This document shows positions 1 to 6,867 of a stretch of DNA of 7,738 bases, in pieces. This DNA is from Verrucomicrobiales bacterium (lineage in GTDB: Bacteria; Verrucomicrobiota; Verrucomicrobiia; Verrucomicrobiales; DEV007). A program made the translations under genes and the position numbers. The notes below the pieces were generated by a model. That model searched no databases and had not been told where the DNA came from. It saw only the letters and a list, made by a program, of their open reading frames with translations. The DNA is taken from contig JALRFZ010000346.1 of assembly GCA_023253615.1 (NCBI GenBank), positions 1-7,738 of the forward strand, given 5' to 3'. Position 1 is the first letter of the stretch. Each line of letters begins with the position of its first letter.

Positions 1-5
1 AGGCC

Positions 6-19
6 GGGGGGGGGGGGGG
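6..19. repeat. 14-base G homopolymer at window edge
   Basis: An uninterrupted run of 14 G residues sits almost at the left end. It could be a real slippage-prone tract, but its position at the edge, next to a gene with a broken N-terminus, makes an assembly or sequencing artefact equally likely. No gene can be assigned to positions 1-138. A 22-codon ORF at 21-89 has no recognisable feature. Confidence 0.6.
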
Positions 20-52
20 AATGAAAGTCCTATGGAAATCGAAGCTGGCAGC

Positions 53-83
53 CCGGGATACGGGTCCTTCGTCCCATATCCGG
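53..83. other. Imperfect inverted repeat upstream of response regulator
   Basis: The arms at 53-64 and 73-83 pair over about 10 bp, with one bulged G and one mismatch, around an 8-base loop (65-72). No T-tract follows on either strand, so it does not look like an intrinsic terminator. It could be an operator or leader hairpin for the response regulator. This is a structural observation only. Confidence 0.35.
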
Positions 84-138
84 AATTGAAAAGTCGGGGC
101 ATGCTTTGCACATCCCTTCCTCCCATGCACTCAGCCCC

Positions 139-171
139 CTCACCCGAACCCTCCTCAGGATCGAGGATCAA
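139..171 (+). pseudogene. Out-of-frame N-terminal remnant of the response regulator
   Basis: Read from 139, this frame gives LTRTLLRIEDQ, which resembles the first beta strand and acidic pocket of a receiver domain (normally M-x-R-T-I-L-I-V-E-D-x). The frame is one that does not run into the main ORF. Six bases later, in a different frame, the sequence resumes as NLALLLEMEGFEV, the usual alpha-1/beta-2 of the same domain. By comparison with the family, about five codons between the acidic ED(Q) and the N are reduced to 5 bases, a net loss of about 10 nt. The expected ATG position reads CTC. The fragment is either mutational decay or a sequence error. Confidence 0.55.
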
Positions 172-197
172 GGGCCAATCTCGCCCTCCTTCTCGAA

Positions 198-785
198 ATG
201 GAAGGTTTTGAAGTGGTCACCGCCAAAAGCGGTCGCATCGGAGTCGATACCGCCCGCAGTGAAAAGCCCGATGTCATCCTCTGCGACATCATGATGCCCG
301 AGATGGACGGCTACACCGTCGTCCAGACCTTGCGGGAGGATGCCGCCTTTGCCACCACGCCGTTTCTTTTCCTCACCGCCAAGGGAGAGAAGTCCGACAT
401 CCGCGTCGGCATGAATTTCGGCGCCGACGACTATCTGACGAAACCCATCGTCCGTGAAGACCTGCTCGCCGCGATCGAAGCACGGCTCGCCCGGGCCGAG
501 GCGCAGGGAGAACACTATCGCGAACTCGGCGGCACCGGCAATCTGCCCGATTTCTCATCGCCCGCCCCCCTCCAGCAGGATCTCGGTCTCACCGCCCGCG
601 AGGCCGAAGTCCTCCTCTGGGTCGCCCAAGGCAAGAGCAACGGCGACGTCTCCGCCATCCTCGGGTGCAGCGAAAAGACCGTGAAACAGCACCTTGGCAA
701 CATCTTCGAAAAACTCGGCGTCGAAAACCGGACCTCCGCCTCCCTCGTCGCGGTCGAGGCACTCGCCCGGCACTCCGCGAAATGA
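198..785 (+). CDS. Response regulator, receiver plus LuxR-type HTH (N-terminus incomplete)
   Basis: This is a two-component response regulator and presumed DNA-binding transcription factor. Counting from the ATG at 198 (195 residues), the receiver has the phospho-acceptor Asp30 in ILCDIMMPEMDG, the conserved Thr60 in LFLTAKGE, and Lys82-Pro83 in YLTKP. A linker covers roughly residues 98-127. A LuxR/GerE helix-turn-helix covers about 130-190 (LTAREAEVLLWVAQGKSN, then SEKTVKQHLGNIFEKLGV). The 198 start is probably not the true one. No Shine-Dalgarno precedes it, the preceding in-frame codons still spell receiver sequence (ANLALLLE), and beta-1 with its acidic metal-binding pair is absent. The missing part lies out of frame at 139-171. 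As it stands the product should not fold as a normal receiver. No partner kinase is visible in the window. Confidence 0.85.
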   Translation: MEGFEVVTAKSGRIGVDTARSEKPDVILCDIMMPEMDGYTVVQTLREDAAFATTPFLFLTAKGEKSDIRVGMNFGADDYLTKPIVREDLLAAIEARLARAEAQGEHYRELGGTGNLPDFSSPAPLQQDLGLTAREAEVLLWVAQGKSNGDVSAILGCSEKTVKQHLGNIFEKLGVENRTSASLVAVEALARHSAK

Positions 786-805
786 TGCGGAAATCCCGAC
801 CGGGT

Positions 806-840
806 AAACAAAAACCCCGGGGTCTTGCGACCTCCGGGGT
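806..840 (-). terminator. Intrinsic terminator in convergent spacer
   Basis: On the minus strand the stem is ACCCCGG, then a one-base bulge, then GGTC, closed by a GCAA tetraloop of GNRA type, with GACC and CCGGGGT on the return arm, followed by TTTTGTTT. The plus-strand version has a TTGC loop and only GTTTGTGT after it. The design therefore favours minus-strand transcripts such as pheST or an RNA from 841-1065. It may also stop the response regulator transcript, whose stop codon lies 28 bp before the stem. Confidence 0.8.
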
Positions 841-1065
841 GTTTGTGTGGGTTTCCCGCCTGTGCCGTCTCCCGATCGTGAGGCTCACGTTCCCGTAACT
901 CTACAGGGAGGGAGCCGCCTGTCGACTTTTGCCTTCCAGCGAAGGCCTGACAGCCGACGACCGGCTAAGCCCCCATTAACGTATCAACGGTCCGGGCCTG
1001 TATTTGATGGGTAAAGGTCGAACACTGCAGGAAAATTCAAAAAATGGGTTGGGGGTGGATCGTGA
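841..1065. other. Gene-free convergent spacer with several hairpins
   Basis: No convincing coding frame is visible. Inverted repeats include CGTGAG/CTCACG around a single C (877-889), CTCCC/GGGAG flanking it (869-873 and 906-910), GCCTTC-CAGC-GAAGGC (931-946) inside CTGTC/GACAG, and ATCAA/TTGAT at 983-1008. On the minus strand this stretch lies between the pheT stop and the terminator. It may be a long structured 3' UTR or a separate small RNA using that terminator. I checked by eye for tRNA, tmRNA, SRP, RNase P and common riboswitch cores and saw none. Confidence 0.4.
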
Positions 1066-3450
1066 TTACCTGAATTCTACGTTGAAGGTCCGCTTGAGGG
1101 AATCCAAAAGTTTTCCGTGGGCCGCTTCCACCTCTCCCGCCTCGAGGGTTTTTTCCGGAGCACGGTAGAGGATCGAGTAAGCCAGCGATTTTTTGTCGGG
1201 CGCAAGTTTCGCGCCAGTCGGATCGGTGAAGACGTCGAAAAGTTCCGCCGAGATCAAAAGCGGCTCGTCGTAGGCCTCGAAGAAAGCCGCCACCTCGCCA
1301 GCGGCGAGATCACCTGGCACCAGCATCGCGACGTCGCGCGAACTGCCGGGAAATTTGGGCAGATCGGCGAACCGGATCTCCGCCTTCACCACGGACATCA
1401 GTTTTTTCAGATTCAACTCGGCGACGAAGACGGGAGCATCCAGATCGAGTTCCCGCGCCCGGGCCGGAGGCACGATGCCCGCCATCCCGATCTTCACCGC
1501 CTTCTTGCCCGACCCGATCTCGACGGAGCAGGCGCAGAGCAGCTTGCCGTCGCTGACCGGCACGAAATTCAGCCCCTCCGGACAGATCGCCTCGAGCGCG
1601 GCCCGCAGGTCGTGGAGGTCGATCGCCTTCGGTTTGCTGTCGGCCCAACTGCGGTGAATGCGGGCACCGGTCATGAGCAGGGCGAGGTGTTCGTGCTCGA
1701 TCTCCTCACCCTTGGGCGACGCGACAAAAACGCGTCCGGCTTCGAAGAGGCGCAGATCGGAGGTCCCGAAACGGACATTCCGCGAAGCCGAAGCCAGCAG
1801 CCCCGGGACGATGCCCGGACGCAGGTAATCCTGCTCGTCGTTGAGCGGGTTTTTCAGGCGCACCGGGCTCATCCCGCGATGGCTCGTCGCGAGATCATCC
1901 GCGAGCTGGGCGCCGGAGATGAGCTTCAGATTCCGCGCCTCGTGGAAGCCGAGACTGGCGAGACGACCCTGAAGCGAGCGGAGGAAATCATAGGCCTCGT
2001 CGGCCTTTGAAGCCGGCGAGAAAGTCGCCATCGTCGTCGCGGGAATGCCATCCAGACCGTGGACGCGCGCCACTTCCTCGACGAGGTCGATCGGACGCAC
2101 GAGATCAAGGCGGAAGCTCGGAATCTTCCAGGCTCCCCCCGTCTTTTCCAATCCTAACGAAGCCAGAATCCCGTCGATCGTGGCATCGGGTATTTCCGCC
2201 CCGATGATGCGACGGCAATAGTCGTTGTCGAGCGCGACCGGTTTCGGCCCTTCGCCCGCTCCACCGGCGACGAGCAATTCCGCATCGGCCTTGCCTCCCG
2301 CGAGATCGAGGATCAACTTCGTCGCGAATTCCGAAACACCCGCGACCTGCAGCGGATCGACCCCGCGCTCGAAGCGATAGCTCGAATCAGAATGCAGACC
2401 GAGCCGGCGTCCCGTGCGGCGCACCGCCTGGGGATTGAAATAAGCGGCTTCCAAAAGCACATCGGTCGTCGTCTCCGTCACGCCGCTGTCTTCGCCGCCC
2501 ATCACCCCGCCGATCGCGACGGCTTTCTTCGCATCGGCGATCACGAGATCTTCGGCGAGGAGCGCGTATTCCTTTTCATCGAGGGCGAGGAAGGTCTCCC
2601 CGTCCGCCGCCTGACGCACGACGATGCCTCCCTCGAGTTTGGCGAGGTCGAAGACGTGGAGCGGCTGGCCTGTCTCCATCAGAACGTAGTTCGTGATATC
2701 GACGAGATTGTTGATGGGACGCAGGCCGATTGAGGTGAGCTTCTGCTTCAGCCAGGCCGGCGACTCGCTCACCTTCACGCCGCGGATGATGCGGGCGGTG
2801 TAGTAGGGACAAACTTCCGACTCGAGCCGGACCTCATCCGCCTTCGCGGCGCGGGTCGGCGTGTTGGTCTCGCCGAAATGGGCGCGTCCCTTCAGAGGTT
2901 TCTTCGCAAGAGCGGCGAGCTCGCGCGCGACGCCGAGGTGGCTCAGGCAATCGGGACGATTTGGCGTGATCTCGAGTTCGAAGACCGCCGGATACACCTC
3001 CGCCATCGGCGTGCCGGCCTTCAGATCGGGAGAAAGGATCAACAAACCATCCGCATCGGCGGCGAGTCCGAGTTCCTTAGCCGAACACATCATGCCGAGC
3101 GAGTCGACCCCGCGCAGCTTGCCTTCCTTGATCTCGAAGGTCTTGCCCTCACCCGCGTCGAGGACGCAGCCCGGCAGGGCCAGCGGCACCTTGTCGCCGA
3201 CCTGGTAGTTCTTCGCCCCGCAGACGATCTGGCGCGGTTTGCCCGAGCCGTCATCGACCTGACAAACCGACAATTTTTCCGCATCGGGATGTTTCTCCGA
3301 GGAAAGGATCTGCGCGACGACGAGGTGGTCTGGCAACGATTCGATCCCCTCGACCTCGATCCCCGCGAAGGTGAGCAACTCGTCGAGCTGCGGGATCGAG
3401 TATTCCGAGAAATCGACGTGGTCGCCGAGCCATTGCAGGGAAACGTTCAT
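1066..3450 (-). CDS. pheT: Phenylalanine--tRNA ligase beta subunit
   Basis: The beta chain of the cytoplasmic alpha2-beta2 phenylalanyl-tRNA synthetase binds tRNA-Phe and edits mischarged Tyr. It does not carry the aminoacylation site itself. The 794 residues match the bacterial family length. In order: an N-terminal segment (MNVSLQWLGDHVD); an EMAP-like OB-fold tRNA-binding domain, about 40-150 (HPDAEKLSVCQVD, IVCGAKN, LGMMCSAKELGL); a B3/B4 editing domain, about 210-385 (GLRPINNLVDITNYVL, GQPLHVFD, SYRFERGVD); a B5 domain, about 405-475 (VEEVARVHGLDGIP); a catalytic-like core, about 480-680; and a C-terminal FDX-ACB anticodon-binding domain from about 697 (KFPGSSRDVAML) to the end. All domains are present and I see no frameshift. 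The ATG fits the family N-terminus, but no Shine-Dalgarno precedes it. Instead a hairpin ends 7 nt before the start. pheS lies immediately upstream, separated by a 147-bp repeat-bearing gap, and co-transcription is likely. Confidence 0.98.
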   Translation of the reverse strand: MNVSLQWLGDHVDFSEYSIPQLDELLTFAGIEVEGIESLPDHLVVAQILSSEKHPDAEKLSVCQVDDGSGKPRQIVCGAKNYQVGDKVPLALPGCVLDAGEGKTFEIKEGKLRGVDSLGMMCSAKELGLAADADGLLILSPDLKAGTPMAEVYPAVFELEITPNRPDCLSHLGVARELAALAKKPLKGRAHFGETNTPTRAAKADEVRLESEVCPYYTARIIRGVKVSESPAWLKQKLTSIGLRPINNLVDITNYVLMETGQPLHVFDLAKLEGGIVVRQAADGETFLALDEKEYALLAEDLVIADAKKAVAIGGVMGGEDSGVTETTTDVLLEAAYFNPQAVRRTGRRLGLHSDSSYRFERGVDPLQVAGVSEFATKLILDLAGGKADAELLVAGGAGEGPKPVALDNDYCRRIIGAEIPDATIDGILASLGLEKTGGAWKIPSFRLDLVRPIDLVEEVARVHGLDGIPATTMATFSPASKADEAYDFLRSLQGRLASLGFHEARNLKLISGAQLADDLATSHRGMSPVRLKNPLNDEQDYLRPGIVPGLLASASRNVRFGTSDLRLFEAGRVFVASPKGEEIEHEHLALLMTGARIHRSWADSKPKAIDLHDLRAALEAICPEGLNFVPVSDGKLLCACSVEIGSGKKAVKIGMAGIVPPARARELDLDAPVFVAELNLKKLMSVVKAEIRFADLPKFPGSSRDVAMLVPGDLAAGEVAAFFEAYDEPLLISAELFDVFTDPTGAKLAPDKKSLAYSILYRAPEKTLEAGEVEAAHGKLLDSLKRTFNVEFR

Positions 3451-3457
3451 AGCGGGA

Positions 3458-3472
3458 CGGGCCGAAGGCCCG
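3458..3472 (-). promoter_or_regulatory. Hairpin directly upstream of pheT start
   Basis: A perfect 6-bp stem on the minus strand, CGGGCC-TTC-GGCCCG, is preceded by CCTTTTAC and followed after 7 nt by the pheT ATG. It occupies the place of a ribosome binding site, and none is visible. A counterpart with the same geometry is at 6991-7005. Confidence 0.6.
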
Positions 3473-3491
3473 GTAAAAGGTGGAAAAGTAG

Positions 3492-3510
3492 AAGCGGCGT
3501 CTCGCCGCTT
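3492..3510. repeat. 8-bp perfect palindrome with 3-nt loop
   Basis: AAGCGGCG-TCT-CGCCGCTT lies inside composite copy A, between the CACTCC-rich tract and the CCTTTTAC motif. Copy B lacks it, so it looks like a separate insertable module. No T-run suitable for termination follows on the pheST strand. Confidence 0.7.
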
Positions 3511-3551
3511 TGGGTTGGAGCTTGGAGTGTAGGAGTGATGGGGAAAACTCT

Positions 3552-3589
3552 ATCTGCGTTTCATCTGCGGAAATCCGCGGTCATCTGCG
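3552..3589. repeat. Phased ATCTGCG/ATCCGCG array, copy A
   Basis: Four heptamers start at 3552 (ATCTGCG), 3563 (ATCTGCG), 3573 (ATCCGCG) and 3583 (ATCTGCG), so the spacing is 11, 10 and 10 bp. The same heptamers at 10-bp spacing recur twice near 6785-6904. On the pheST strand they read CGCAGAT/CGCGGAT. Confidence 0.85.
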
Positions 3590-3597
3590 TTGAATTT

Positions 3598-4617
3598 TCA
3601 GCCACGAAACTGCTGCAAGAACCGCACGTCGTTCTCAATCAGCAATCGCAGATCCGGAATGCCGTACATGATCATCGCCAAACGATCGAGCCCCATGCCG
3701 AAGGCGAAGCCGGTGACCTTGTCGGGATCGTAGGCCGCGTCGCCGCGTTTCCGACCGACTTCGGAGAAGACCGCCGGATCGACCATGCCACAGCCGGCGA
3801 TCTCGATCCACTTCGAGGGACGCCCCGCCGCATGCAGCTTGATGTCCACCTCGAAACTCGGCTCGGTGAAGGGGAAGAAATGCGGGCGGAAACGGAACTC
3901 GGTCTTCGATCCGAAGATCTCACGGAAGAAATACTCGAGCGTGCCTTTCAGATCCGCCAGCGTGACCCGTTGATCCACGTAGAGGCCCTCGAGCTGGTGG
4001 AAGGCGCTGAGGTGGGTCGCGTCGATCTCGTCGCGGCGGAAGGCGCTGCCCGGCGCGATGATGCGCACCGGCGGCACTTCCTTCTCCATCGTGCGGATCT
4101 GCACCGAGGAGGTGTGGGTGCGGAGGAGCTTGCCGTTTTCGAAATAGAAGGTGTCGCTCTCGTTCCGCGCCGGGTGATCGGCGGGGGTGTTGAGCGCGTC
4201 GAAGCAATGCCACTCCGTCTCGATCTCGGGTCCCTCGGCGAGGGCGAAACCCATGCGGCGCAGCACCTTCACGGCTTCGTCGAGGACGAGGGACAGCGGA
4301 TGGAGCCCGCCCTTCGGCAGGGGCCGGGACGGCAAGGTCGGGTCAATCGAGGCAAAGGCAGCGGCATCCTTCTTCGCGGTGAGATCGGCGCTGGTCGTCT
4401 CGAGCGCCGAGGTGATGGCCTCGCGGACTTCGTTCAGCTTTTGGCCGACGTCTTTCTTCTGGTCGGCGGGCACATCACGCATCCCGGCGGCGGCGGCGGT
4501 GAGGCTGCCCTTTTTCCCGAGAAAGGCGATGCGCACCTCCTCGAGCGAAGCCTCGTCGGTGATCCCGGCGATGGCGGCGAGGGCTTCGGTCTGGATGGTA
4601 TCGAGCTGGGCGAGCAT
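3598..4617 (-). CDS. pheS: Phenylalanine--tRNA ligase alpha subunit
   Basis: The catalytic alpha chain of phenylalanyl-tRNA synthetase is a class II enzyme that activates Phe with ATP and charges tRNA-Phe. At 339 residues it has the usual length. An N-terminal coiled-coil arm (about 1-85) is followed by the class II core: a motif 1 region at 104-124 (LHPLSLVLDEAVKVLRRMGF), HPARNESDTFYF at 148-159, THTSSVQIRTM at 168-177, motif 2 at 190-211 (FRRDEIDATHLSAFHQLEG) and motif 3 at 303-318 (GFAFGMGLDRLAMIMY). The frame is open to an ATG at 4737, but that codon lies inside the terminator hairpin and would add 40 residues unlike the family. The ATG at 4617 gives MLAQLDTIQTEALAAI, a normal PheS start. 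No clear Shine-Dalgarno is present. pheT follows after 147 bp. Confidence 0.97.
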   Translation of the reverse strand: MLAQLDTIQTEALAAIAGITDEASLEEVRIAFLGKKGSLTAAAAGMRDVPADQKKDVGQKLNEVREAITSALETTSADLTAKKDAAAFASIDPTLPSRPLPKGGLHPLSLVLDEAVKVLRRMGFALAEGPEIETEWHCFDALNTPADHPARNESDTFYFENGKLLRTHTSSVQIRTMEKEVPPVRIIAPGSAFRRDEIDATHLSAFHQLEGLYVDQRVTLADLKGTLEYFFREIFGSKTEFRFRPHFFPFTEPSFEVDIKLHAAGRPSKWIEIAGCGMVDPAVFSEVGRKRGDAAYDPDKVTGFAFGMGLDRLAMIMYGIPDLRLLIENDVRFLQQFRG

Positions 4618-4646
4618 GTGGGGCACTGAAGAGGGTTGGGCCGGAG

Positions 4647-4674
4647 ACTTAACCGGGTCGGGTTCGAAAAGCAA
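4647..4674 (-). promoter_or_regulatory. Candidate promoter for pheST
   Basis: On the minus strand TTGCTT is followed, after 16 bp, by TTAAGT. It sits between the rplT terminator and the pheS ATG, and the -10 lies about 30 nt before the start. The match to a housekeeping consensus is partial. The position downstream of a strong terminator is the main argument for it. Confidence 0.35.
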
Positions 4675-4711
4675 CCGTCGGGATGAAACGGAAAAAACGG
4701 AGGGAGGGAAA

Positions 4712-4750
4712 CAAAAAACCGGCCGCCTGCGGAGCAAGCGACCGGTTTTT
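4712..4750 (-). terminator. Strong intrinsic terminator after rplT
   Basis: The arms 4714-4730 and 4734-4750 form a 17-pair stem with a 3-nt loop. The outer nine pairs are AAAAACCGG/CCGGTTTTT. Two internal positions (4723/4741 and 4727/4737) are C-A mismatches when read as plus-strand RNA but G-U wobbles as minus-strand RNA. This shows the structure is maintained for the minus strand. TTTTTTGTTT follows the stem. It lies 29 bp after the rplT stop and separates rpmI-rplT from pheST. Confidence 0.88.
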
Positions 4751-4779
4751 GAAATCTTGGATTCCTGTGGTGGCGGGGA

Positions 4780-5157
4780 TCAGGCGGTCGCTTTGGCCTT
4801 TTCCTCGAGGGCGGCCGAAGCCTTCCCGACGAGGGCGGCAAAAGCAGCCTCATCATGAATCGCGATATCGGAGAGGACCTTGCGGTCGAGCTCGATCCCG
4901 GCGGCCTTGAGGCCCTCCATGAAACGCGAGTAGGTCATTCCGTTTTGCTTGGCTCCGGCGTTGATCCGCTGGATCCAGAGACCGCGGAAGCTGCGCTTGC
5001 GGTTTTTGCGGTCACGGTAGGCCCACTGCTGGGCTTTGGTGACGGCGTCTTTCGCAGTACGGATCAGTTTCGAGCGAGCGGAGCGGAAGCCCCTCGCTTT
5101 CAGCAGGATGCGCTTGCGGCGCTTGCGGCTTGCAGCCGAATTGGTGGCACGTGGCAT
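4780..5157 (-). CDS. rplT: 50S ribosomal protein L20
   Basis: L20 binds 23S rRNA early in large-subunit assembly and in several bacteria also represses its own operon. The 125-residue product has the basic N-terminal tail ([20 protein letters not shown]), then the family core [46 protein letters not shown] and [11 protein letters not shown]. The usual length is near 118. The excess is an Ala/Lys-rich C-terminal tail (about 113-125). It is the only minus-strand gene here with a plausible Shine-Dalgarno: GGAG 10 nt before the ATG. rpmI lies 166 bp upstream and a terminator follows closely. Confidence 0.97.
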   Translation of the reverse strand: MPRATNSAASRKRRKRILLKARGFRSARSKLIRTAKDAVTKAQQWAYRDRKNRKRSFRGLWIQRINAGAKQNGMTYSRFMEGLKAAGIELDRKVLSDIAIHDEAAFAALVGKASAALEEKAKATA

Positions 5158-5219
5158 TTTTCGTTTTCTCCGAGGGGACTGTTGTTTTTCATTCGATCGG
5201 CGGACTCATCCTCTCATCA

Positions 5220-5248
5220 GGCGCCGGTGGGCTTTTCGCCGCGGCGCC
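5220..5248. other. Hairpin 1 in rpmI-rplT spacer
   Basis: The 7-bp arms GGCGCCG (5220-5226) and CGGCGCC (5242-5248) are perfect and enclose a 15-nt loop that can pair further (GGGC with GCC). No U-tract follows on the rpmI-rplT strand, so it is more likely an mRNA structure than a terminator. It could take part in L20 autoregulation or mRNA processing, but that is inference. Confidence 0.55.
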
Positions 5249-5263
5249 AGTCTGCTCGATCGT

Positions 5264-5282
5264 GGACCGGATCATCCGGTCC
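5264..5282. other. Hairpin 2 in rpmI-rplT spacer
   Basis: GGACCGGAT-C-ATCCGGTCC is a perfect 9-bp palindrome around one base, in practice a 7-bp stem with a 5-nt loop. It lies 16 bp from hairpin 1 and 41 bp after the rpmI stop. No U-tract follows. Together the two hairpins make this 166-bp gap unusually structured for adjacent ribosomal genes. Confidence 0.6.
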
Positions 5283-5323
5283 GAGTGGCGAAGAATTCCC
5301 TTCTCCGGCCAACGGGAGGCCCG

Positions 5324-5533
5324 TCAACCGAAAGGCAGGTTCATCTTGATCGCCTTCTCATCTGCGGGCGAGACCAATGCGGCCTGCGCGAGATTACGAA
5401 GACGCTTCGAACTTTTACGACGGTTCAAGTGGCGTTTGCCCTGTTTCCGACGCAGAATTCTGCCACTGCCGGTCACCTTGAATCTCTTGGCGACCCCTTT
5501 TCGTGTTTTACATTTTCCGGCAACTCGTGACAT
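5324..5533 (-). CDS. rpmI: 50S ribosomal protein L35
   Basis: L35 is a small basic large-subunit ribosomal protein. The 69 residues include the family landmarks KCKTRKGVAKRFKVTGSG near the N-terminus, GKRHLNRRKSSKRLRNL in the middle, and ALVSPADEKAIKMNLPF at the end. Length is slightly above the common 64-66. The ATG at 5533 gives MSRVAGKCKTRKG, which fits the family start. No Shine-Dalgarno is visible. infC is the usual upstream gene in this cluster, but the next gene upstream is moxR, transcribed in the opposite direction, so L35 is first in the operon here. Confidence 0.95.
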   Translation of the reverse strand: MSRVAGKCKTRKGVAKRFKVTGSGRILRRKQGKRHLNRRKSSKRLRNLAQAALVSPADEKAIKMNLPFG

Positions 5534-5542
5534 AGGGCGGCC

Positions 5543-5570
5543 ACAGTAAACGCCCCGTCAAGTTTTGCAA
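5543..5570 (-). promoter_or_regulatory. Candidate rpmI promoter
   Basis: On the minus strand TTGCAA (5570-5565) and TACTGT (5548-5543) are separated by 16 bp. A TTGACG overlaps them at 5561-5556 but has no good -10 before the start codon. A start from this box would leave almost no leader. The match is weak. The firm point is only that the rpmI-rplT promoter must lie in or left of the 174-bp divergent gap with moxR. Confidence 0.25.
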
Positions 5571-5707
5571 CGGGTTTTCGGAGGGAAGTATCCACCGACC
5601 GCCCCGGCCCTCTGCCCACCCCCCGCGCCATCCGGCCAGTTTTTTCCTTTCCCCTGCGGCGCGGTTCCCGCTAAGGTCTGCGCATTCCCGATTTCCCTCC
5701 CCTTTTT

Positions 5708-6769
<1,062 letters not shown>

Positions 6770-6784
6770 GCCTTCAATAGAATC

Positions 6785-6821
6785 ATCTGCGCAAATCCGC
6801 GGCCATCTGCGGCCATCCGCG
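6785..6821. repeat. Phased ATCTGCG/ATCCGCG array, left arm of copy B
   Basis: Heptamers start at 6785, 6795, 6805 and 6815, exactly 10 bp apart, and alternate ATCTGCG, ATCCGCG, ATCTGCG, ATCCGCG. A degenerate fifth unit (ATCTG) is at 6827. The array begins 15 bp after the moxR stop. It is inverted relative to the array at 6868-6904. Confidence 0.85.
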
Positions 6822-6867
6822 TGGAAATCTGAAAGCCAAGTCGATCGAAACCATTCGAAAATTGGAA

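Larger units (their letters stand above)
3451..3599 (-). repeat. Composite intergenic element, copy A (pheS-pheT gap)
   Basis: Read in the direction of transcription, this gap contains GAAAATTC-AACGCAGATGA and a ~10-bp-phased array, a CACTCC-rich tract, an 8-bp palindrome, CCTTTTAC, and a 6-bp stem just before the pheT ATG. The same order recurs at 6857-7027 before the DUF58 gene. The best-conserved 33-34 nt, at the upstream end, differ at only about four positions, counting one single-base gap. The element fills the whole gap and begins within the pheS stop codon. It could be a mobile miniature element or REP-like sequence, or an intercistronic RNA control region. Confidence 0.7.

Noticed and set aside
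1005..1035. tRNA T-arm-like TTCGA on the minus strand
   Set aside because: The flanking bases do not form a 5-bp T stem and no acceptor or anticodon stem can be built around it.
1117..2010. 297-codon plus-strand ORF opposite pheT
   Set aside because: It lies wholly inside pheT with no domain resemblance. It is a frame kept open by high GC.
3541..3600. CRISPR-like repeats in the phased arrays
   Set aside because: Units are 7 bp at 10-11-bp spacing, far too short for CRISPR repeats with spacers, and no cas gene is present.
2878..4629. 583-codon plus-strand ORF opposite pheT and pheS
   Set aside because: It is antisense to two certain genes and has an arginine/glutamate/glycine-rich composition typical of GC-rich shadow frames. 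It has no recognisable motif, and its bases are explained by pheS and pheT.
4618..4737. Phe-rich leader peptide and attenuator for pheST, as in E. coli pheM
   Set aside because: Translation from the ATG at 4737 gives several Phe codons, but this stretch lies within and after the terminator hairpin instead of before it. The Phe codons come from T-rich DNA, so attenuation geometry is not met.
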